A DNA stretch of 64,000 nucleotides from Brevibacterium daeguense (GTDB taxonomy: Bacteria; Actinomycetota; Actinomycetes; Actinomycetales; Brevibacteriaceae). The stretch covers positions 62,001 through 126,000 of the forward strand of contig NZ_JAJTWW010000003.1 in NCBI RefSeq assembly GCF_021729135.1. Reading direction: 5' to 3'. The notes below the pieces were generated by a model that was not told the DNA's origin, searched no databases, and saw only the letters and a program-made list of their open reading frames with translations. Positions 40,670 to 52,025 of this stretch are shown piece by piece (within the stretch, counting starts at the first letter, position 1; the number at the start of each line of letters is the position of its first letter). A program made the position numbers and the translations under genes.

Positions 40670-42596
40670 GTATCGGCCCGCGGCCGGTGAGATCCCCACC
40701 GATCCGGGCGTGTACAAGTTCCGCGACGCCGACCGCCGCGTCATCTACGTCGGCAAGGCGAAGAACCTCCGGGCACGACTGAACTCGTACTTCACCAATC
40801 CGGCCGGCCTCCACCCGCGGACGTTCACGATGGTGCACACCGGAGCCTCGGTGGAGTGGACGGTCGTCAACAACGAGGTGGAGGCGCTCCAGCTCGAGTG
40901 GACGTGGATCAACGAGTTCAACCCGCGATTCAACGTCATGTTCCGGGACGACAAGTCCTACCCCTATCTCGCGCTGACTCTCAAGGACGAGTTCCCGCGG
41001 GCATTCGTCACCCGCGGCAAGCGCAAGCCGGGCGTCAAGTACTTCGGCCCCTTCGCGCAGGTCTGGGCGATCCGGGAGACACTCGACCTGCTCCTCAAGG
41101 CCTTCCCGGTCCGCACCTGCTCCACAGGAGTGTTCCGGCGCGCCGAGCAGTCGGGCCGGCCGTGCCTGCTCGGCTACATCGACAAGTGCGCCGCGCCGTG
41201 CGTCGGCTGGATCTCCCCGGAGGACCACAAGGCACTCGCGCGCAATGTCGCCGACTTCATGAGCGGCAACACCGGCCGATTCATCTCCGCGCGCAAGGAG
41301 GCGATGGCCGCGGCGGCCGGCGAGCTCGACTACGAGCGCGCAGCGAAGCTGCGCGATGAGATCGCGGCCCTGGAGAAGGCCCTGAGCAAGAGCACGGTCG
41401 TGCTCTCGGTCAGCGCCGACGTCGACATCTTCGCCATGGTGACGGAGGAGCTCGAGGCTTCGGTCCAGGTGTTCCATGTGCGCGGCGGCAGGATCCGGGG
41501 CCAGCGGGGCTGGATCATCGAGCGCATGCAGGAGCTGGACGCGCCGGAGCTCACCGCCGACTACCTGCGCCAGGCCTACAGCGGCGTCGACCCGGAGGCG
41601 GTGCCGCGCGAGGTGCTCGTCGACACCCTGCCGGAGGACGTGGAGACCGTCACCGAGTGGCTCTCGGGAATCCGCGGGTCCCGCGTCACCATCAGAATTC
41701 CGCAGCGGGGCGAGAAGAAGGCGGCCCTGGAGACCGTGGCCAAGAACGCGCAGCAGGCTCTTGACCTCCACAAGACCCGCCGCGCGTCCGACCTCACCAC
41801 CCGCAGCGCCGCGCTCAACGAGATCCAGCAGGCGCTGCAGCTGCCCGAGCCGCCGCTGCGGATCGAGTGCATCGACAACTCGCACACGGGCGGCAGGAAC
41901 GTCGTCGGCTCGCTCGTGGTGTTCGAGGACGGACTGCCCAAGAAGCGCGACTACCGGCACTTCGCGGTCAACGGGGACGCCGCCCGTGACGACACCTCGG
42001 CGATGTACGACGTCGTCTCCCGCCGATTCTCCCGCTACCTGGAGAGTCTGGCCGGCGACGAGCCCGACGAGCGGTTCGGCTACCGCCCGTCCCTGCTCGT
42101 CGTCGACGGCGCGCTGCCCCAGGTCAGCGCCGCCGTGCAGGCGCTTCAGGACCTCGGCATCACCGACATCTCCGTGGTCGGCCTGGCCAAGCGCCTCGAG
42201 GAGGTCTGGGTGCCCTGGGACGAGTTCCCGGTGATCCTCCCGCGCAATTCCGAGGGCCTGTTCATGCTGCAGCGCATCCGCGATGAGGCCCACCGATTCG
42301 CGATCACCTACCACCGGAAGAAGCGCGGCGCGAGCATGAGGACCTCGGTCCTCGACGGGATCGAGGGCCTCGGAGCCGCCAAGCGGACTGCGGTGCTCAA
42401 GCACTTCGGCTCCGTGAAGCGGATGCGGGAGGCGAGCCCCGAACAGCTGGCCGAGGTCAAGGGGATCGGACCGGCGCTGGCCGCCCGGATCCACGCCGCT
42501 CTGGGCGGCAGCGGGGCATCGGATACCGTAGGGGAAGACCTGGAACCAGGGGAAGGACTGCCAGATGACCGAGCTGACCGAGCCGAGCACCGGTAG
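40656..42596 (+). CDS. uvrC: Excinuclease ABC subunit C
   Basis: Dual-incision endonuclease of nucleotide excision repair, 646 residues. The N-terminal GIY-YIG domain has [21 protein letters not shown] (5' or 3' cut). The UVR motif for UvrB binding lies at [20 protein letters not shown]. The RNase H-like C-terminal nuclease follows ([32 protein letters not shown]) and a helix-hairpin-helix pair ends the protein ([20 protein letters not shown]). The GTG start overlaps uvrA by 14 bases and its end overlaps rapZ by 32 bases. Confidence 0.96.
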
Positions 42597-43467
42597 CACG
42601 TCGACCGCTCTCGAAGTCCTGGTGCTCACCGGGATGTCCGGGGCCGGACGATCGACGGCGGCCAACGCGCTGGAGGACATGGACTGGTACGTCGTCGACA
42701 ACCTGCCGCCGCAGATGATCCCGCCGCTGGTCGAGCTCGTCGCCCGTGCCGACGGCTCGCTGCCCAAGGTCGCCGTCGTCGCGGACGTCCGAGCTCGCTC
42801 GATGTTCTCGGAGCTGGAGCAGGTCATCGGCGACTACATGGACCAGGGAATGGGCATCAAGGTGCTCTACCTCGACGCCTCCGACGAAGTCCTCGTCCGG
42901 AGGTTCGAATCCGTTCGCCGTCCCCACCCGCTGCAGGGCGACGGCACGCTGATCGATGGCATCGAGGCGGAACGGCGGGCGCTCGGCCCACTGCGCAATC
43001 GCGCCGACATCATCATCGACACCTCCGACCTCAATGTGCACCAGCTCAGCGCTGAAGTCCGCGCGGCCTTCGGTCACGAAGGCTCGTCCGCGCTCAAGCT
43101 GACGGTCATGAGCTTCGGATTCAAGTACGGCACCCCGAAGGACGCGGATCACCTGGTCGACGTCCGCTTCCTGCCCAACCCGCACTGGATTCCGCACCTG
43201 CGCGGGCATACCGGGCTGGAGGCGCCGGTCTCCGACTTCGTGCTCTCCCAGCCGGGGGCGCTGACCTTCGTCGACCGCTACCTCAGCATGCTCGACATCG
43301 TGATCGAGGGCTACCGGAGCGAGAACCGCTCCTTCGCCACCGTGGCCATCGGATGCACGGGCGGCAAGCACCGGTCCGTGGCCATCGCGGAGCAGCTGTC
43401 CCGGAGGCTTGCCGACAGGACCGAGGCGACGGTGAGCGTCCGCCATCGAGACCTCGGACGTGAGTGA
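42565..43467 (+). CDS. rapZ: RapZ family RNase adapter / nucleotide-binding protein
   Basis: A 300-residue P-loop protein of the RapZ (YvcJ) family. The P-loop reads GMSGAGRST, with arginine where lysine is usual, a common feature in actinobacterial members. [22 protein letters not shown] and the C-terminal RapZ core [18 protein letters not shown] and [20 protein letters not shown] are intact. In E. coli RapZ targets the GlmZ RNA; Actinobacteria lack that RNA, so the role here is unknown. The gene sits in the conserved uvrC-rapZ-yvcK-whiA block. Confidence 0.94.
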   Translation: MTELTEPSTGSTSTALEVLVLTGMSGAGRSTAANALEDMDWYVVDNLPPQMIPPLVELVARADGSLPKVAVVADVRARSMFSELEQVIGDYMDQGMGIKVLYLDASDEVLVRRFESVRRPHPLQGDGTLIDGIEAERRALGPLRNRADIIIDTSDLNVHQLSAEVRAAFGHEGSSALKLTVMSFGFKYGTPKDADHLVDVRFLPNPHWIPHLRGHTGLEAPVSDFVLSQPGALTFVDRYLSMLDIVIEGYRSENRSFATVAIGCTGGKHRSVAIAEQLSRRLADRTEATVSVRHRDLGRE

Positions 43468-44500
43468 GATGCCGGCGCCGCGGATCGGGATCCGCACCGA
43501 CGAGCTGCCCCTGTACCTCACCCACGCCACTCCGCACCGAGGCGGTGGACCGCGCATCGTGTCCTTCGGCGGCGGACACGGGCTCTATGCGGCGCTGCGC
43601 GCTTTCCGGCTGCTGACCGAGAACCTCACCGCGGTCGTGACCGTCGCTGACGACGGCGGCTCCTCCGGACGGCTGCGGGAGGAGCTCGGGGGACTGCCGC
43701 CGGGAGATCTCCGGATGGCGCTGGCCGCGCTGTGCGACGACGGCGAGTGGGGCCGCATCTGGCGCGACGTGATCCAGCATCGGTTCCACTCGAAAGGCCC
43801 CCTCGACCAGCACTCGGTCGGCAATCTGCTGATCTCCGCGCTCTGGCAGCTGCTGGGCGACCCGGTCGAGGGACTGGACTGGATGGCCCGCCTGCTGCGC
43901 GCCCATGGCAGGGTGCTGCCGATGTCCTCGGTGCCATTGACCATCGAGGCCGACGTCGAGCTGCGTCCGGGAGGCCCCACCACGGTGATCCGCGGACAGT
44001 CGCTGCTGGCCAGCACCCCGGGCCGCGTGGGCGAGGTCCGTCTGGCTCCCTCCGGCCCCCCGGCGCGGCAGGAGACCATCGAAGCCGTCGCCGAGGCCGA
44101 AGTGCTCAACCTCGGACCCGGCTCCTGGTACACGTCGGTGATGCCGCACCTGCTCGTCCCCGATCTCGCCGCCGCGATCATCGACTCCGACGCGCTGCGC
44201 TGCCTGACCCTCAACCTGCCCGGCGCCAAGGCGGAGACCGCCGATCTCAGCCTTGTCGACCACCTGGAGTCCCTGCACGCCCATTCGCCGCGGCTGCGCT
44301 TCGACTACGTCCTCGTCGACAGCGAGGCCGCTGCCGCGGAGCCGGATCTGGAGCGGATCGCCGGCAGCCTCTTCGAGGCCCGGCTGTGGACCCGTCCGCT
44401 GGTCTCGCGGCGTCCGCGTCAGCACGACAGCCTGAAGCTGGCCTCGTGCTACCGTGACATGTTGCTCGACGCCGGGATCTCGGTCGATGAGCAGTGGTGA
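43460..44500 (+). CDS. yvcK: YvcK family gluconeogenesis factor
   Basis: A 346-residue CofD-fold protein needed in other bacteria for growth on gluconeogenic carbon and for cell-envelope balance; it binds UDP-sugars. Signatures [35 protein letters not shown] and [10 protein letters not shown] are present; the DGGSSG loop is typical. The GTG at 43460 overlaps the rapZ stop by 8 bases; an ATG 9 bases later is an alternative. Position in front of whiA and upstream of the glycolytic gap-pgk-tpi block fits a metabolic-coordination role. Confidence 0.94.
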   Translation: MSEMPAPRIGIRTDELPLYLTHATPHRGGGPRIVSFGGGHGLYAALRAFRLLTENLTAVVTVADDGGSSGRLREELGGLPPGDLRMALAALCDDGEWGRIWRDVIQHRFHSKGPLDQHSVGNLLISALWQLLGDPVEGLDWMARLLRAHGRVLPMSSVPLTIEADVELRPGGPTTVIRGQSLLASTPGRVGEVRLAPSGPPARQETIEAVAEAEVLNLGPGSWYTSVMPHLLVPDLAAAIIDSDALRCLTLNLPGAKAETADLSLVDHLESLHAHSPRLRFDYVLVDSEAAAAEPDLERIAGSLFEARLWTRPLVSRRPRQHDSLKLASCYRDMLLDAGISVDEQW

Positions 44501-44515
44501 GAAGGGACCGGTTGA

Positions 44516-45499
44516 ATGGCACTGACAGCACAGGTGAAGGACGAGCTCGCTCGTCTGCAGATCACGCGCACATCGGCCCGGAAAGCCGAGGTGTCGGCCA
44601 TCCTGCGCTTCGCCGGTGCGCTCCACATCGTCGCCGGCTCGATCGTCATCGAGGCGGAGCTCGACACGGGCGCGGTGGCCAGGCGCCTGCGCTCGGAGAT
44701 CAAGGCCCTCTTCGGTCACACGGCTGAGGTCGTCGTGGTCGGCGCCTCAGGACTCCGCAAGGGCAACCGGTACATCGTGCGGGTGAGCGAGGACGGGCCG
44801 GCGCTGGCCCGGCAGACGGGCCTGATCGACGGCCGCGGTCGCCCCGTGCGTGGGCTGCCGGCCGCGATCGTCAACGGCTCGCTCGCGGACTCCAAGGCCG
44901 CCTGGCGAGGCGCCTTCGCCGCGCACGGTTCTCTCACCGAACCCGGACGGTCGGCGGCGCTCGAGATCACCTGCCCGGGCCCGGAGGCAGCTCTGGCGCT
45001 GGTCGGCGCCGCCCGGCGCCTCGGGATCTCAGCCAAGGCTCGGGAGGTGCGCGGTGTCGATCGCGTCGTCATCCGCGACGGCGAAGCCATCGGGGACATG
45101 CTGACGAACATGGGTGCCGAAGGCACCCGCCTCGTGTGGGAGGAGCGCAGGCTGCGCCGCGAGGTGCGCGCGACCGCCAATCGGCTCGCGAATTTCGATG
45201 ATGCGAACCTCCGCCGCTCGGCGCGGGCGGCAGTCGCCGCCGGGGCGCGCGTGGAGCGGGCTCTGGAGATCCTCGGCGATGAGGTGCCGGAGCATCTGCG
45301 GTATGCAGGTCTGCTGCGCCTGCAGCACAAGCAGTCCTCCCTCGAAGAACTGGGCCAGCTCGCGGATCCGCCGATGACGAAGGATGCCATCGCCGGCCGG
45401 ATCCGGCGGCTGCTCGCCACCGCCGACAAGCGTGCCGAAGAGCTGGGCGTGCCGAACACCGAGGCCAGTCTCACCCAGGAGATGATCGAGGACTCCTGA
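44516..45499 (+). CDS. whiA: Sporulation/cell-division regulator WhiA
   Basis: A 327-residue DNA-binding protein that controls division and, in Streptomyces, sporulation genes. The N-terminal part is a degenerate LAGLIDADG-homing-endonuclease fold ([28 protein letters not shown]), and the C-terminal helix-turn-helix shows [20 protein letters not shown] with the family's repeated [11 protein letters not shown] ending. ATG 44516 lies 16 bases after the yvcK stop. Conserved in organisms that do not sporulate, with a role in division or chromosome handling. Confidence 0.95.
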   Translation: MALTAQVKDELARLQITRTSARKAEVSAILRFAGALHIVAGSIVIEAELDTGAVARRLRSEIKALFGHTAEVVVVGASGLRKGNRYIVRVSEDGPALARQTGLIDGRGRPVRGLPAAIVNGSLADSKAAWRGAFAAHGSLTEPGRSAALEITCPGPEAALALVGAARRLGISAKAREVRGVDRVVIRDGEAIGDMLTNMGAEGTRLVWEERRLRREVRATANRLANFDDANLRRSARAAVAAGARVERALEILGDEVPEHLRYAGLLRLQHKQSSLEELGQLADPPMTKDAIAGRIRRLLATADKRAEELGVPNTEASLTQEMIEDS

Positions 45500-45580
45500 G
45501 ACGGCAGGGAATCCTGTCAGTATTCATGTGATCTTCACGCGGATTCGGCCCTGCCCTCGTACTGCCTTCGGCGAGCTGAC

Positions 45581-46633
<1,053 letters not shown>

Positions 46634-46717
46634 CACCCGGTCGACGGTCCGACTGCGCGTGGTCGGGCCGCGGGCAGATTCCCACTCACCGACGCGCGAC
46701 TCGATGAAAGGCGCCAG

Positions 46718-47941
46718 ATGAAGACACTCGACACCCCTTCCCGGTTCGCCGGCCGCCGTGTGCTGGTCCGCAGCGATCTGAACGTCCCGATGGACGGCAC
46801 CACGATCAGCGACACCGGTCGCATCGTCGCCTCGGCGCCCACCCTCCGGGCATTGGCGGAGGCAGGGGCGAAGGTCATCGTGATGGCCCACCTCGGACGT
46901 CCGAAGGGCAAGCGGGACGAGAGCCTCTCACTGGCGCCGGTCGTGCCCGCCCTCGCCGAGGCCGTCGGCCGCGACGTCGCGTTCGCGGCGGACACGGTGG
47001 GTGAGGATGCGCAGGCCAAGGTCGCCCAGTTGGAGGACGGCCAGATCCTGCTGCTCGAGAACCTGCGCTTCAACCCGGGGGAGACGTCCAAGGACGATGA
47101 CGAGCGGCGCGCCTTCGCCGAACAGCTCGCGGCCCTCGCGGACGCGTTCGTCTCCGATGGGTTCGGCGTGGTCCATCGCAAGCAGGCGAGCGTCTACGAC
47201 ATTGCCACCATGCTGCCGTCCTACGGCGGGCGCCTGGTGACATCCGAAGTCGAGGTGTGCGACCGGCTGCTCCACGACCCGGCCCGGCCGTACGTGGTCG
47301 TGCTCGGCGGTTCGAAGGTCTCCGACAAGCTCGGCGTCATCGCCTCGCTGCTGGAGCGCGCCGACACCCTCGTGATCGGCGGTGGCATGGTCTTCACCTT
47401 CCTGGCGGCGCAGGGCCACGGGGTGGGCGCCAGCCTGCTGGAAGAGGATCAGATCGACACCGTGAAGAAGTATCTCAGCGACGCGGACGAGCGGGGAGTG
47501 GAGATCGTGCTTCCCACCGACATCGTGATGGCGGAGTCCTTCGCCGCCGACGCCGAGCACTGGGTCAGGCCGGTGGCCGAGCTGGAGACGACTCCGGCCG
47601 GTGATCGTGCCCTCGGCCTCGACATCGGTCCGGACAGCGCGCAGGAGTATGCCCGGCGGATCGCAGCCGCACGCACCGTGTTCTGGAACGGCCCGATGGG
47701 TGTCTTCGAATTCCCGGCGTTCGCCGCCGGCACGAAGGCGGTGGCGCAGGCTCTCACGGACGAGCACGGGGGAGTGGCCGACGGTCGTCTCACCGTCGTC
47801 GGCGGGGGCGACTCCGCCTCGGCCGTGCGCAACCTCGGCTTCGCCGACGAGCAGTTCGGTCACATCTCGACCGGTGGTGGCGCCAGCCTCGAGTACCTGG
47901 AGGGAAAGACCCTGCCCGGGTTGGCAGTCCTCGATTCCTGA
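46718..47941 (+). CDS. pgk: Phosphoglycerate kinase
   Basis: Makes ATP from 1,3-bisphosphoglycerate, 407 residues. The N-terminal domain has [12 protein letters not shown] (family consensus RVDFNVP) and AHLGRPKG; the nucleotide-binding domain has [14 protein letters not shown] and [16 protein letters not shown]; the C-terminus is [15 protein letters not shown] and [15 protein letters not shown]. Preceded by AAAGGCG 7 bases before the ATG. An intergenic hairpin separates it from tpiA. Confidence 0.97.
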   Translation: MKTLDTPSRFAGRRVLVRSDLNVPMDGTTISDTGRIVASAPTLRALAEAGAKVIVMAHLGRPKGKRDESLSLAPVVPALAEAVGRDVAFAADTVGEDAQAKVAQLEDGQILLLENLRFNPGETSKDDDERRAFAEQLAALADAFVSDGFGVVHRKQASVYDIATMLPSYGGRLVTSEVEVCDRLLHDPARPYVVVLGGSKVSDKLGVIASLLERADTLVIGGGMVFTFLAAQGHGVGASLLEEDQIDTVKKYLSDADERGVEIVLPTDIVMAESFAADAEHWVRPVAELETTPAGDRALGLDIGPDSAQEYARRIAAARTVFWNGPMGVFEFPAFAAGTKAVAQALTDEHGGVADGRLTVVGGGDSASAVRNLGFADEQFGHISTGGGASLEYLEGKTLPGLAVLDS

Positions 47942-47948
47942 TCCGCTT

Positions 47949-47973
47949 TCCGCCCGGCCTGGTGCCGGGCGGA
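47949..47973 (+). terminator. Hairpin between pgk and tpiA
   Basis: Stem TCCGCCCGGC / GCCGGGCGGA with a 5-base loop. It sits 8 bases after the pgk stop and about 20 bases before the tpiA start. Lacking a T-run, it may only lower read-through or protect the upstream mRNA end. Confidence 0.45.
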
Positions 47974-47995
47974 TCCCTATTCACAAGGAGCTGTT

Positions 47996-48784
47996 GTGGC
48001 CCCCACTCGAACCCTGCTGCTGGCAGGCAACTGGAAGATGAACCTCGACCATCTGGAGGCGATCTCCGCGGTGCAGAAGCTCGCGTGGGCGCTGCGGGAC
48101 GCGAAGGTCGACGCGGAGGCCTGCGAAGTCGTGGTGCTGCCGCCGTTCACCGATATCCGCTCGGTGCAGACGCTGGTCCAGGGCGACAAGCTCGCCATCG
48201 GCTACGGCGCGCAGGACCTGTCCGCCCACGACGATGGCGCGTACACGGGAGAGGTCTCAGGACGCTTCCTGGCCAAGCTCGGGTGCTCCTACGCAGTCGT
48301 CGGCCACAGCGAGCGGCGCGAGCACCACGGGGAGACGGACGAGCTCGTCCGAGCCAAGGTGGCCGCGGCTCTGCGGCATGAGCTGACGCCGCTGCTGTGT
48401 GTCGGCGAATCGCTAGAAGCGCGGGAGGCGGGGAGCCACGTTGACACCGTGCTCGGACAGCTCGCGGCCGCGCTCGAGGGGTTCAGCGCCGAAGAGCTGA
48501 CGAGCCTGGTGATCGCCTACGAGCCCGTCTGGGCGATCGGGACCGGCAGGACTGCGACTGCGGATGACGCAGCCGAGATGTGCTCGGCGATCCGGGGGAA
48601 GCTCAAGGAGCTGGTGGGTGCACCGGTCGCCGAGTCGACCCGGGTGCTGTACGGCGGCAGCGTGAAGGTCGACAACGTCGCCGAGATCGTGGCCCGCCCC
48701 GATGTCGACGGCGCCCTCGTGGGCGGCGCAAGCCTCGACCCGGAGGGCTTCGCGGCTTTGTGCCGTGAAGCGGCCGCCCAGTAG
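47996..48784 (+). CDS. tpiA: Triose-phosphate isomerase
   Basis: Interconverts dihydroxyacetone phosphate and glyceraldehyde-3-phosphate, 262 residues from GTG 47996 behind AAGGAG. The first strand [15 protein letters not shown] has the catalytic lysine, [10 protein letters not shown] the histidine, and [15 protein letters not shown] the glutamate. The phosphate loop [11 protein letters not shown] follows. secG comes next after 42 bases. Confidence 0.97.
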   Translation: MAPTRTLLLAGNWKMNLDHLEAISAVQKLAWALRDAKVDAEACEVVVLPPFTDIRSVQTLVQGDKLAIGYGAQDLSAHDDGAYTGEVSGRFLAKLGCSYAVVGHSERREHHGETDELVRAKVAAALRHELTPLLCVGESLEAREAGSHVDTVLGQLAAALEGFSAEELTSLVIAYEPVWAIGTGRTATADDAAEMCSAIRGKLKELVGAPVAESTRVLYGGSVKVDNVAEIVARPDVDGALVGGASLDPEGFAALCREAAAQ

Positions 48785-48813
48785 ACTCGCCCGTGACCCG
48801 ATTCGTGATCTGT

Positions 48814-48819
48814 TAGGCT
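48814..48819 (+). promoter_or_regulatory. -10 box of secG (leaderless arrangement)
   Basis: TAGGCT ends 7 bases before the GTG start at 48827; the 7 bases contain no ribosome site. Confidence 0.6.
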
Positions 48820-48826
48820 GAACTTC

Positions 48827-49069
48827 GTGCAAATTCTGACCTGGACCCTGCTGGGCGTCCTCATCCTGACCAGTGTCTTCCTGACCCTCCTGATCCTGCT
48901 CCACAAGGGCAAGGGCGGCGGCATGTCGGATATGTTCGGCGGCGGCATGAGCTCGAACCTGGGATCCTCCGGTGTCGCGGAGCGGAACCTCAACCGCTTC
49001 ACCGCGCTCGTCGCGATCATCTGGGTGGCCGCCATCATTCTGCTCGGACTGATCGTGCGCTTCCAGTAG
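48827..49069 (+). CDS. secG: Preprotein translocase subunit SecG
   Basis: An 80-residue, two-helix membrane protein that stimulates SecYEG export. N-terminal helix ILTWTLLGVLILTSVFLTLL, the conserved cytoplasmic HKGKGGGMSDMFGGGMSS with its GG repeats, then helix FTALVAIIWVAAIILLGLIV. GTG 48827 is leaderless by the -10 spacing. It closes the gap-pgk-tpiA run; rbpA, which follows in many Actinobacteria, is absent here. Confidence 0.95.
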   Translation: MQILTWTLLGVLILTSVFLTLLILLHKGKGGGMSDMFGGGMSSNLGSSGVAERNLNRFTALVAIIWVAAIILLGLIVRFQ

Positions 49070-49102
49070 CCGGTCACCGGCCATCAGCCGCTGACGACGC
49101 CG

Positions 49103-49134
49103 AGGCCCGGTTCCCACAGGGGAACCGGGCCTTT
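49103..49134 (+). terminator. secG terminator
   Basis: Perfect 13-bp stem AGGCCCGGTTCCC / GGGAACCGGGCCT around ACAG, followed by TTT, the clearest intrinsic terminator in the window. Confidence 0.82.
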
Positions 49135-49200
49135 GCCGATCGAGGAACCGGGGATTCGTCTGATCGGAACCGTCTACTGCCCCAGTCGGGCCTGGAAGTG

Positions 49201-49286
49201 TCCGATCGGCCGTGGCGAGGTCCGGTTGGCCCCGGAGTTGTCCGATCAGCCATGGCAAGGTCCGGCCAGGCCAGGGCTGATCGGAC
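49201..49286. repeat. 40-bp period direct repeat and inverted repeat between secG and pgi
   Basis: TCCGATC(G/A)GCC(G/A)TGGC(G/A)AGG at 49201-49219 is repeated at 49241-49259 (both followed by TCCGG). The second copy also pairs with an inverted copy: GTCCGATCAGCC (49240-49251) with GGCTGATCGGAC (49275-49286). The region lies between convergent genes, so the stem may end pgi transcription. Confidence 0.6.
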
Positions 49287-49296
49287 GCCGCTGATC

Positions 49297-50919
49297 TCAG
49301 TCGACTCGGAAGCCGAAGGCCTCCAGGAGCTGTGAGATGCCTCGGGCACGATCATGCAGATGAACGCGCAGCACCGGGCGGTTCCGTTCCAGCAGCACCT
49401 GCGCGTCGCCGGCTGCCTGGGCGCGCTGCAGCTGACCGAAGGAGAACCCGAGTCCCGGAATCAGCAGATCCGTCCGGTTGTCGCCGGTGATCTGGAGGAA
49501 CACTCCGTTGGGATGGCCGCCCTTGTGGTACTGGCCGGTCGAGTGCAGGTATCGCGGCCCGAATCCGAAAGTGGTCTGCAGTCCCGTGCGAAGAGCTCCC
49601 GCCTGGCGGAGCAGCGCTGCGCGAGTGTCGGCATTGCGGTCGAGGTAGGCCTGGATCGCCAGATAGCCGTACTCGTCAGCGGCATCGGCCAAGGCTCGCA
49701 GCGCCGCCTCGAGGGAACGCGCCCCTGCCAGCAGCGACTCCTGGCCGTACACCTCGACGCCATCCTCCACGAACGCCGGCTCCTCCGCGGCAGCGGTGAG
49801 GTCTCCGGAGAGCAGCCTGCGGGTGTTGGCCTTGGCGGCCTCGACGTCCGGCTGGTCGAAGGGGTTGATGCCGATGCTGTAGCCGGTGATCGCAGTCGCG
49901 TACTCCCACAGCAGGAACTGGGCGCCCAGGGGCAGGTCGACGGCGCACGCGAATCCGGAGGCCGGCTGGTGGTCACCCTCGGCGCGGCCGAGGAAGAGCA
50001 GCATGGCGTCGGCGCGCGCGTCCCCGAATCCGGGTGCTGCGACGCCTTCGACCACGACGGGCAGGATTCCCTCCCCGTCCTTGCCGGTGGATTCGGCGAT
50101 GAGCTGCTCCAGCCACGCGCCGAGGCCGACGACCGCTGTCGTGGTCTCGGCGATCACGAGCTTCTCGGTGTCGCGGGCGTGGGCGACGCCGAGGAACGCT
50201 CCGAGCTGGAGCGCGGGGTTGGTGGGGGAGTCCGCTGTCAGCTGGGGCGAGAACTCCCGCGCCTCCGCGAGCAGCCGGGCGATGTCGGCGCCGGCGAGCC
50301 CCGAGGGCACCAGTCCGAAGGCGCTGAGTGCGCTGTACCGTCCGCCGACCGCCGGGTTGGCGAGGAACACCCGCCGGTACCCCTCGTCCTCGGCCAGACG
50401 CTGCAGCGGGGAGCCCGGGTCGGTGACGACGATGATGCGGGATGCGGGATCGATGCCTGCCGCCTCGAACGCCGCGGCGAACGCGCGTCGGTGGGAATCA
50501 GTCTCCACCGTGGAACCCGACTTGGACGCGACCACGAGCACCGTCCGGGACAGGTCGGTGCCGATCGCCTCGGCGACCTGCCCGGCGTCGGAGGTGTCGA
50601 GGACTTCGAGTTCGACGCCGGCGGTGGCGCAGATGACCTCGGGCGCCAGGGACGAACCGCCCATGCCCGCCAGCGTCACGATGTCGACGCCCTCGGCGAG
50701 CAGCTCCTGACGCAGGCTCAGGATGTCGTCGACGAGCGCCTCGGATTCGACGGGCAGGTCGACCCACCCGAGCCGCTGTGCAGCCTCGGACGCTGCGGCC
50801 TCGCCCCAGAGCATGCTGTCACCGGCGGTGATCCTCGACGCGACCCGTGCCGCGACGAGGTCCTGGACCTCGTCATCGAACTCGGCGGGGGAGGGGTATC
50901 CGAAGTCGATCGGGCTCAT
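49297..50919 (-). CDS. pgi: Glucose-6-phosphate isomerase
   Basis: Interconverts glucose- and fructose-6-phosphate, 540 residues from ATG 50919; the frame extends upstream without support. Sugar-phosphate loop [28 protein letters not shown] and [13 protein letters not shown] are conserved. The C-terminal [18 protein letters not shown] carries the catalytic histidine and lysine area. It is coupled by ATGA overlap to tal. The placement after tkt-tal is unusual: in Mycobacterium the zwf-opcA-devB genes are there. Confidence 0.95.
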   Translation of the reverse strand: MSPIDFGYPSPAEFDDEVQDLVAARVASRITAGDSMLWGEAAASEAAQRLGWVDLPVESEALVDDILSLRQELLAEGVDIVTLAGMGGSSLAPEVICATAGVELEVLDTSDAGQVAEAIGTDLSRTVLVVASKSGSTVETDSHRRAFAAAFEAAGIDPASRIIVVTDPGSPLQRLAEDEGYRRVFLANPAVGGRYSALSAFGLVPSGLAGADIARLLAEAREFSPQLTADSPTNPALQLGAFLGVAHARDTEKLVIAETTTAVVGLGAWLEQLIAESTGKDGEGILPVVVEGVAAPGFGDARADAMLLFLGRAEGDHQPASGFACAVDLPLGAQFLLWEYATAITGYSIGINPFDQPDVEAAKANTRRLLSGDLTAAAEEPAFVEDGVEVYGQESLLAGARSLEAALRALADAADEYGYLAIQAYLDRNADTRAALLRQAGALRTGLQTTFGFGPRYLHSTGQYHKGGHPNGVFLQITGDNRTDLLIPGLGFSFGQLQRAQAAGDAQVLLERNRPVLRVHLHDRARGISQLLEAFGFRVD

Positions 50920-52025
50920 GCTCCAGCACCTTTCAGCTGCGTTCCGACAGTCGCCACCAGCTCGGCCCAGCTCGCGTCGAATTTCTGCAGGCCCTCTGCC
51001 TCGAGCCGCTCCATCACCTCGGCGTAGTCCAGGCCGAGCACCGCCAGCGAATCGAAGACCTCGTCCGCTGCGTCGTAGCGGCCGGCGATCGTGTCGCCGG
51101 CGACCTCGCCGTGGTCGGCGAATGCCTGCAACGTCGCCTCGGGCATCGTGTTGACGCATCCCTCGGCGACCAGCTCGCTGACGTACAGCGTGTCCGGGTA
51201 TTCCGGGTTCTTCGTTCCGGTCGAGGCCCACAGCGGCCGCTGCCGGTTCGCGCCGGCGGCCTCGAGCACCTCGAACCGCTCGCTCGAGAACAGCTGCTCG
51301 GCGATCTGGTAGGCCAGCCGGCAGTTGGCCAGGCCCGCAGTGCCGCGCAGTCGGAGCGCCTCCGGGGTGCCGATCTCGTCGAGTCTACGATCGACCTCGG
51401 AGTCCACGCGGGAGACGAAGATCGAGGCGACGGAGTGGATCCCGGACAGGTCGATCCCCGCCTCACGGGCCCGCTCTAGGCCGCTGAGGTAGGCCTCGAC
51501 GACCTTGCGATAGCGGCCGAGGGCGAAGATCAGGGTCACGTTGACGCTGATTCCGGCTGCGACGACCTGGGTGATCGCCGGCAGGCCCTCCAGCGTGGCC
51601 GGGATCTTGATCATGATGTTGGGACGGTCGATCATCGCCCACAGCTGCTTGGCATAGGCCACGGTCGCCTCGGTGTCGCGCGCGACATTCGGCGGCACCT
51701 CGATCGACACGCGGCCGTCGTAGCCGCGGGTCGCCTCGTACACCGGGGCCAGCACGTCCGCCGCCTGGGCGACGTCACGGGTGGTCAGCGCATCGATCGC
51801 CGCGTCCACGGAGGCGCCGGCACGCGCGAGCTCAGCCACCTGGTCGGCGTACGCGTCGCTGTCGGACAGCGCCTTGGCGAAGATCGTCGGATTGGTGGTC
51901 ACGCCCACCACCCCCAGGTCTGCCGCGAGGGAGGCGAGATTCCCCGAGGAGATCCGGGACCTGGATAGGTCATCGAGCCAGACGGAGACCCCGGCCTTCG
52001 ACAGCTGGGCGAGTCGCTCGTTCAT
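50916..52025 (-). CDS. tal: Transaldolase
   Basis: Transfers a dihydroxyacetone unit in the non-oxidative pentose-phosphate pathway, 369 residues from ATG 52025. The Schiff-base lysine lies in [29 protein letters not shown] and [16 protein letters not shown] are standard, as is [17 protein letters not shown]. The start overlaps the tkt stop by one base (TGATG), and its stop overlaps pgi in ATGA style, so tkt-tal-pgi form a tight minus-strand operon. Confidence 0.96.
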   Translation of the reverse strand: MNERLAQLSKAGVSVWLDDLSRSRISSGNLASLAADLGVVGVTTNPTIFAKALSDSDAYADQVAELARAGASVDAAIDALTTRDVAQAADVLAPVYEATRGYDGRVSIEVPPNVARDTEATVAYAKQLWAMIDRPNIMIKIPATLEGLPAITQVVAAGISVNVTLIFALGRYRKVVEAYLSGLERAREAGIDLSGIHSVASIFVSRVDSEVDRRLDEIGTPEALRLRGTAGLANCRLAYQIAEQLFSSERFEVLEAAGANRQRPLWASTGTKNPEYPDTLYVSELVAEGCVNTMPEATLQAFADHGEVAGDTIAGRYDAADEVFDSLAVLGLDYAEVMERLEAEGLQKFDASWAELVATVGTQLKGAGA

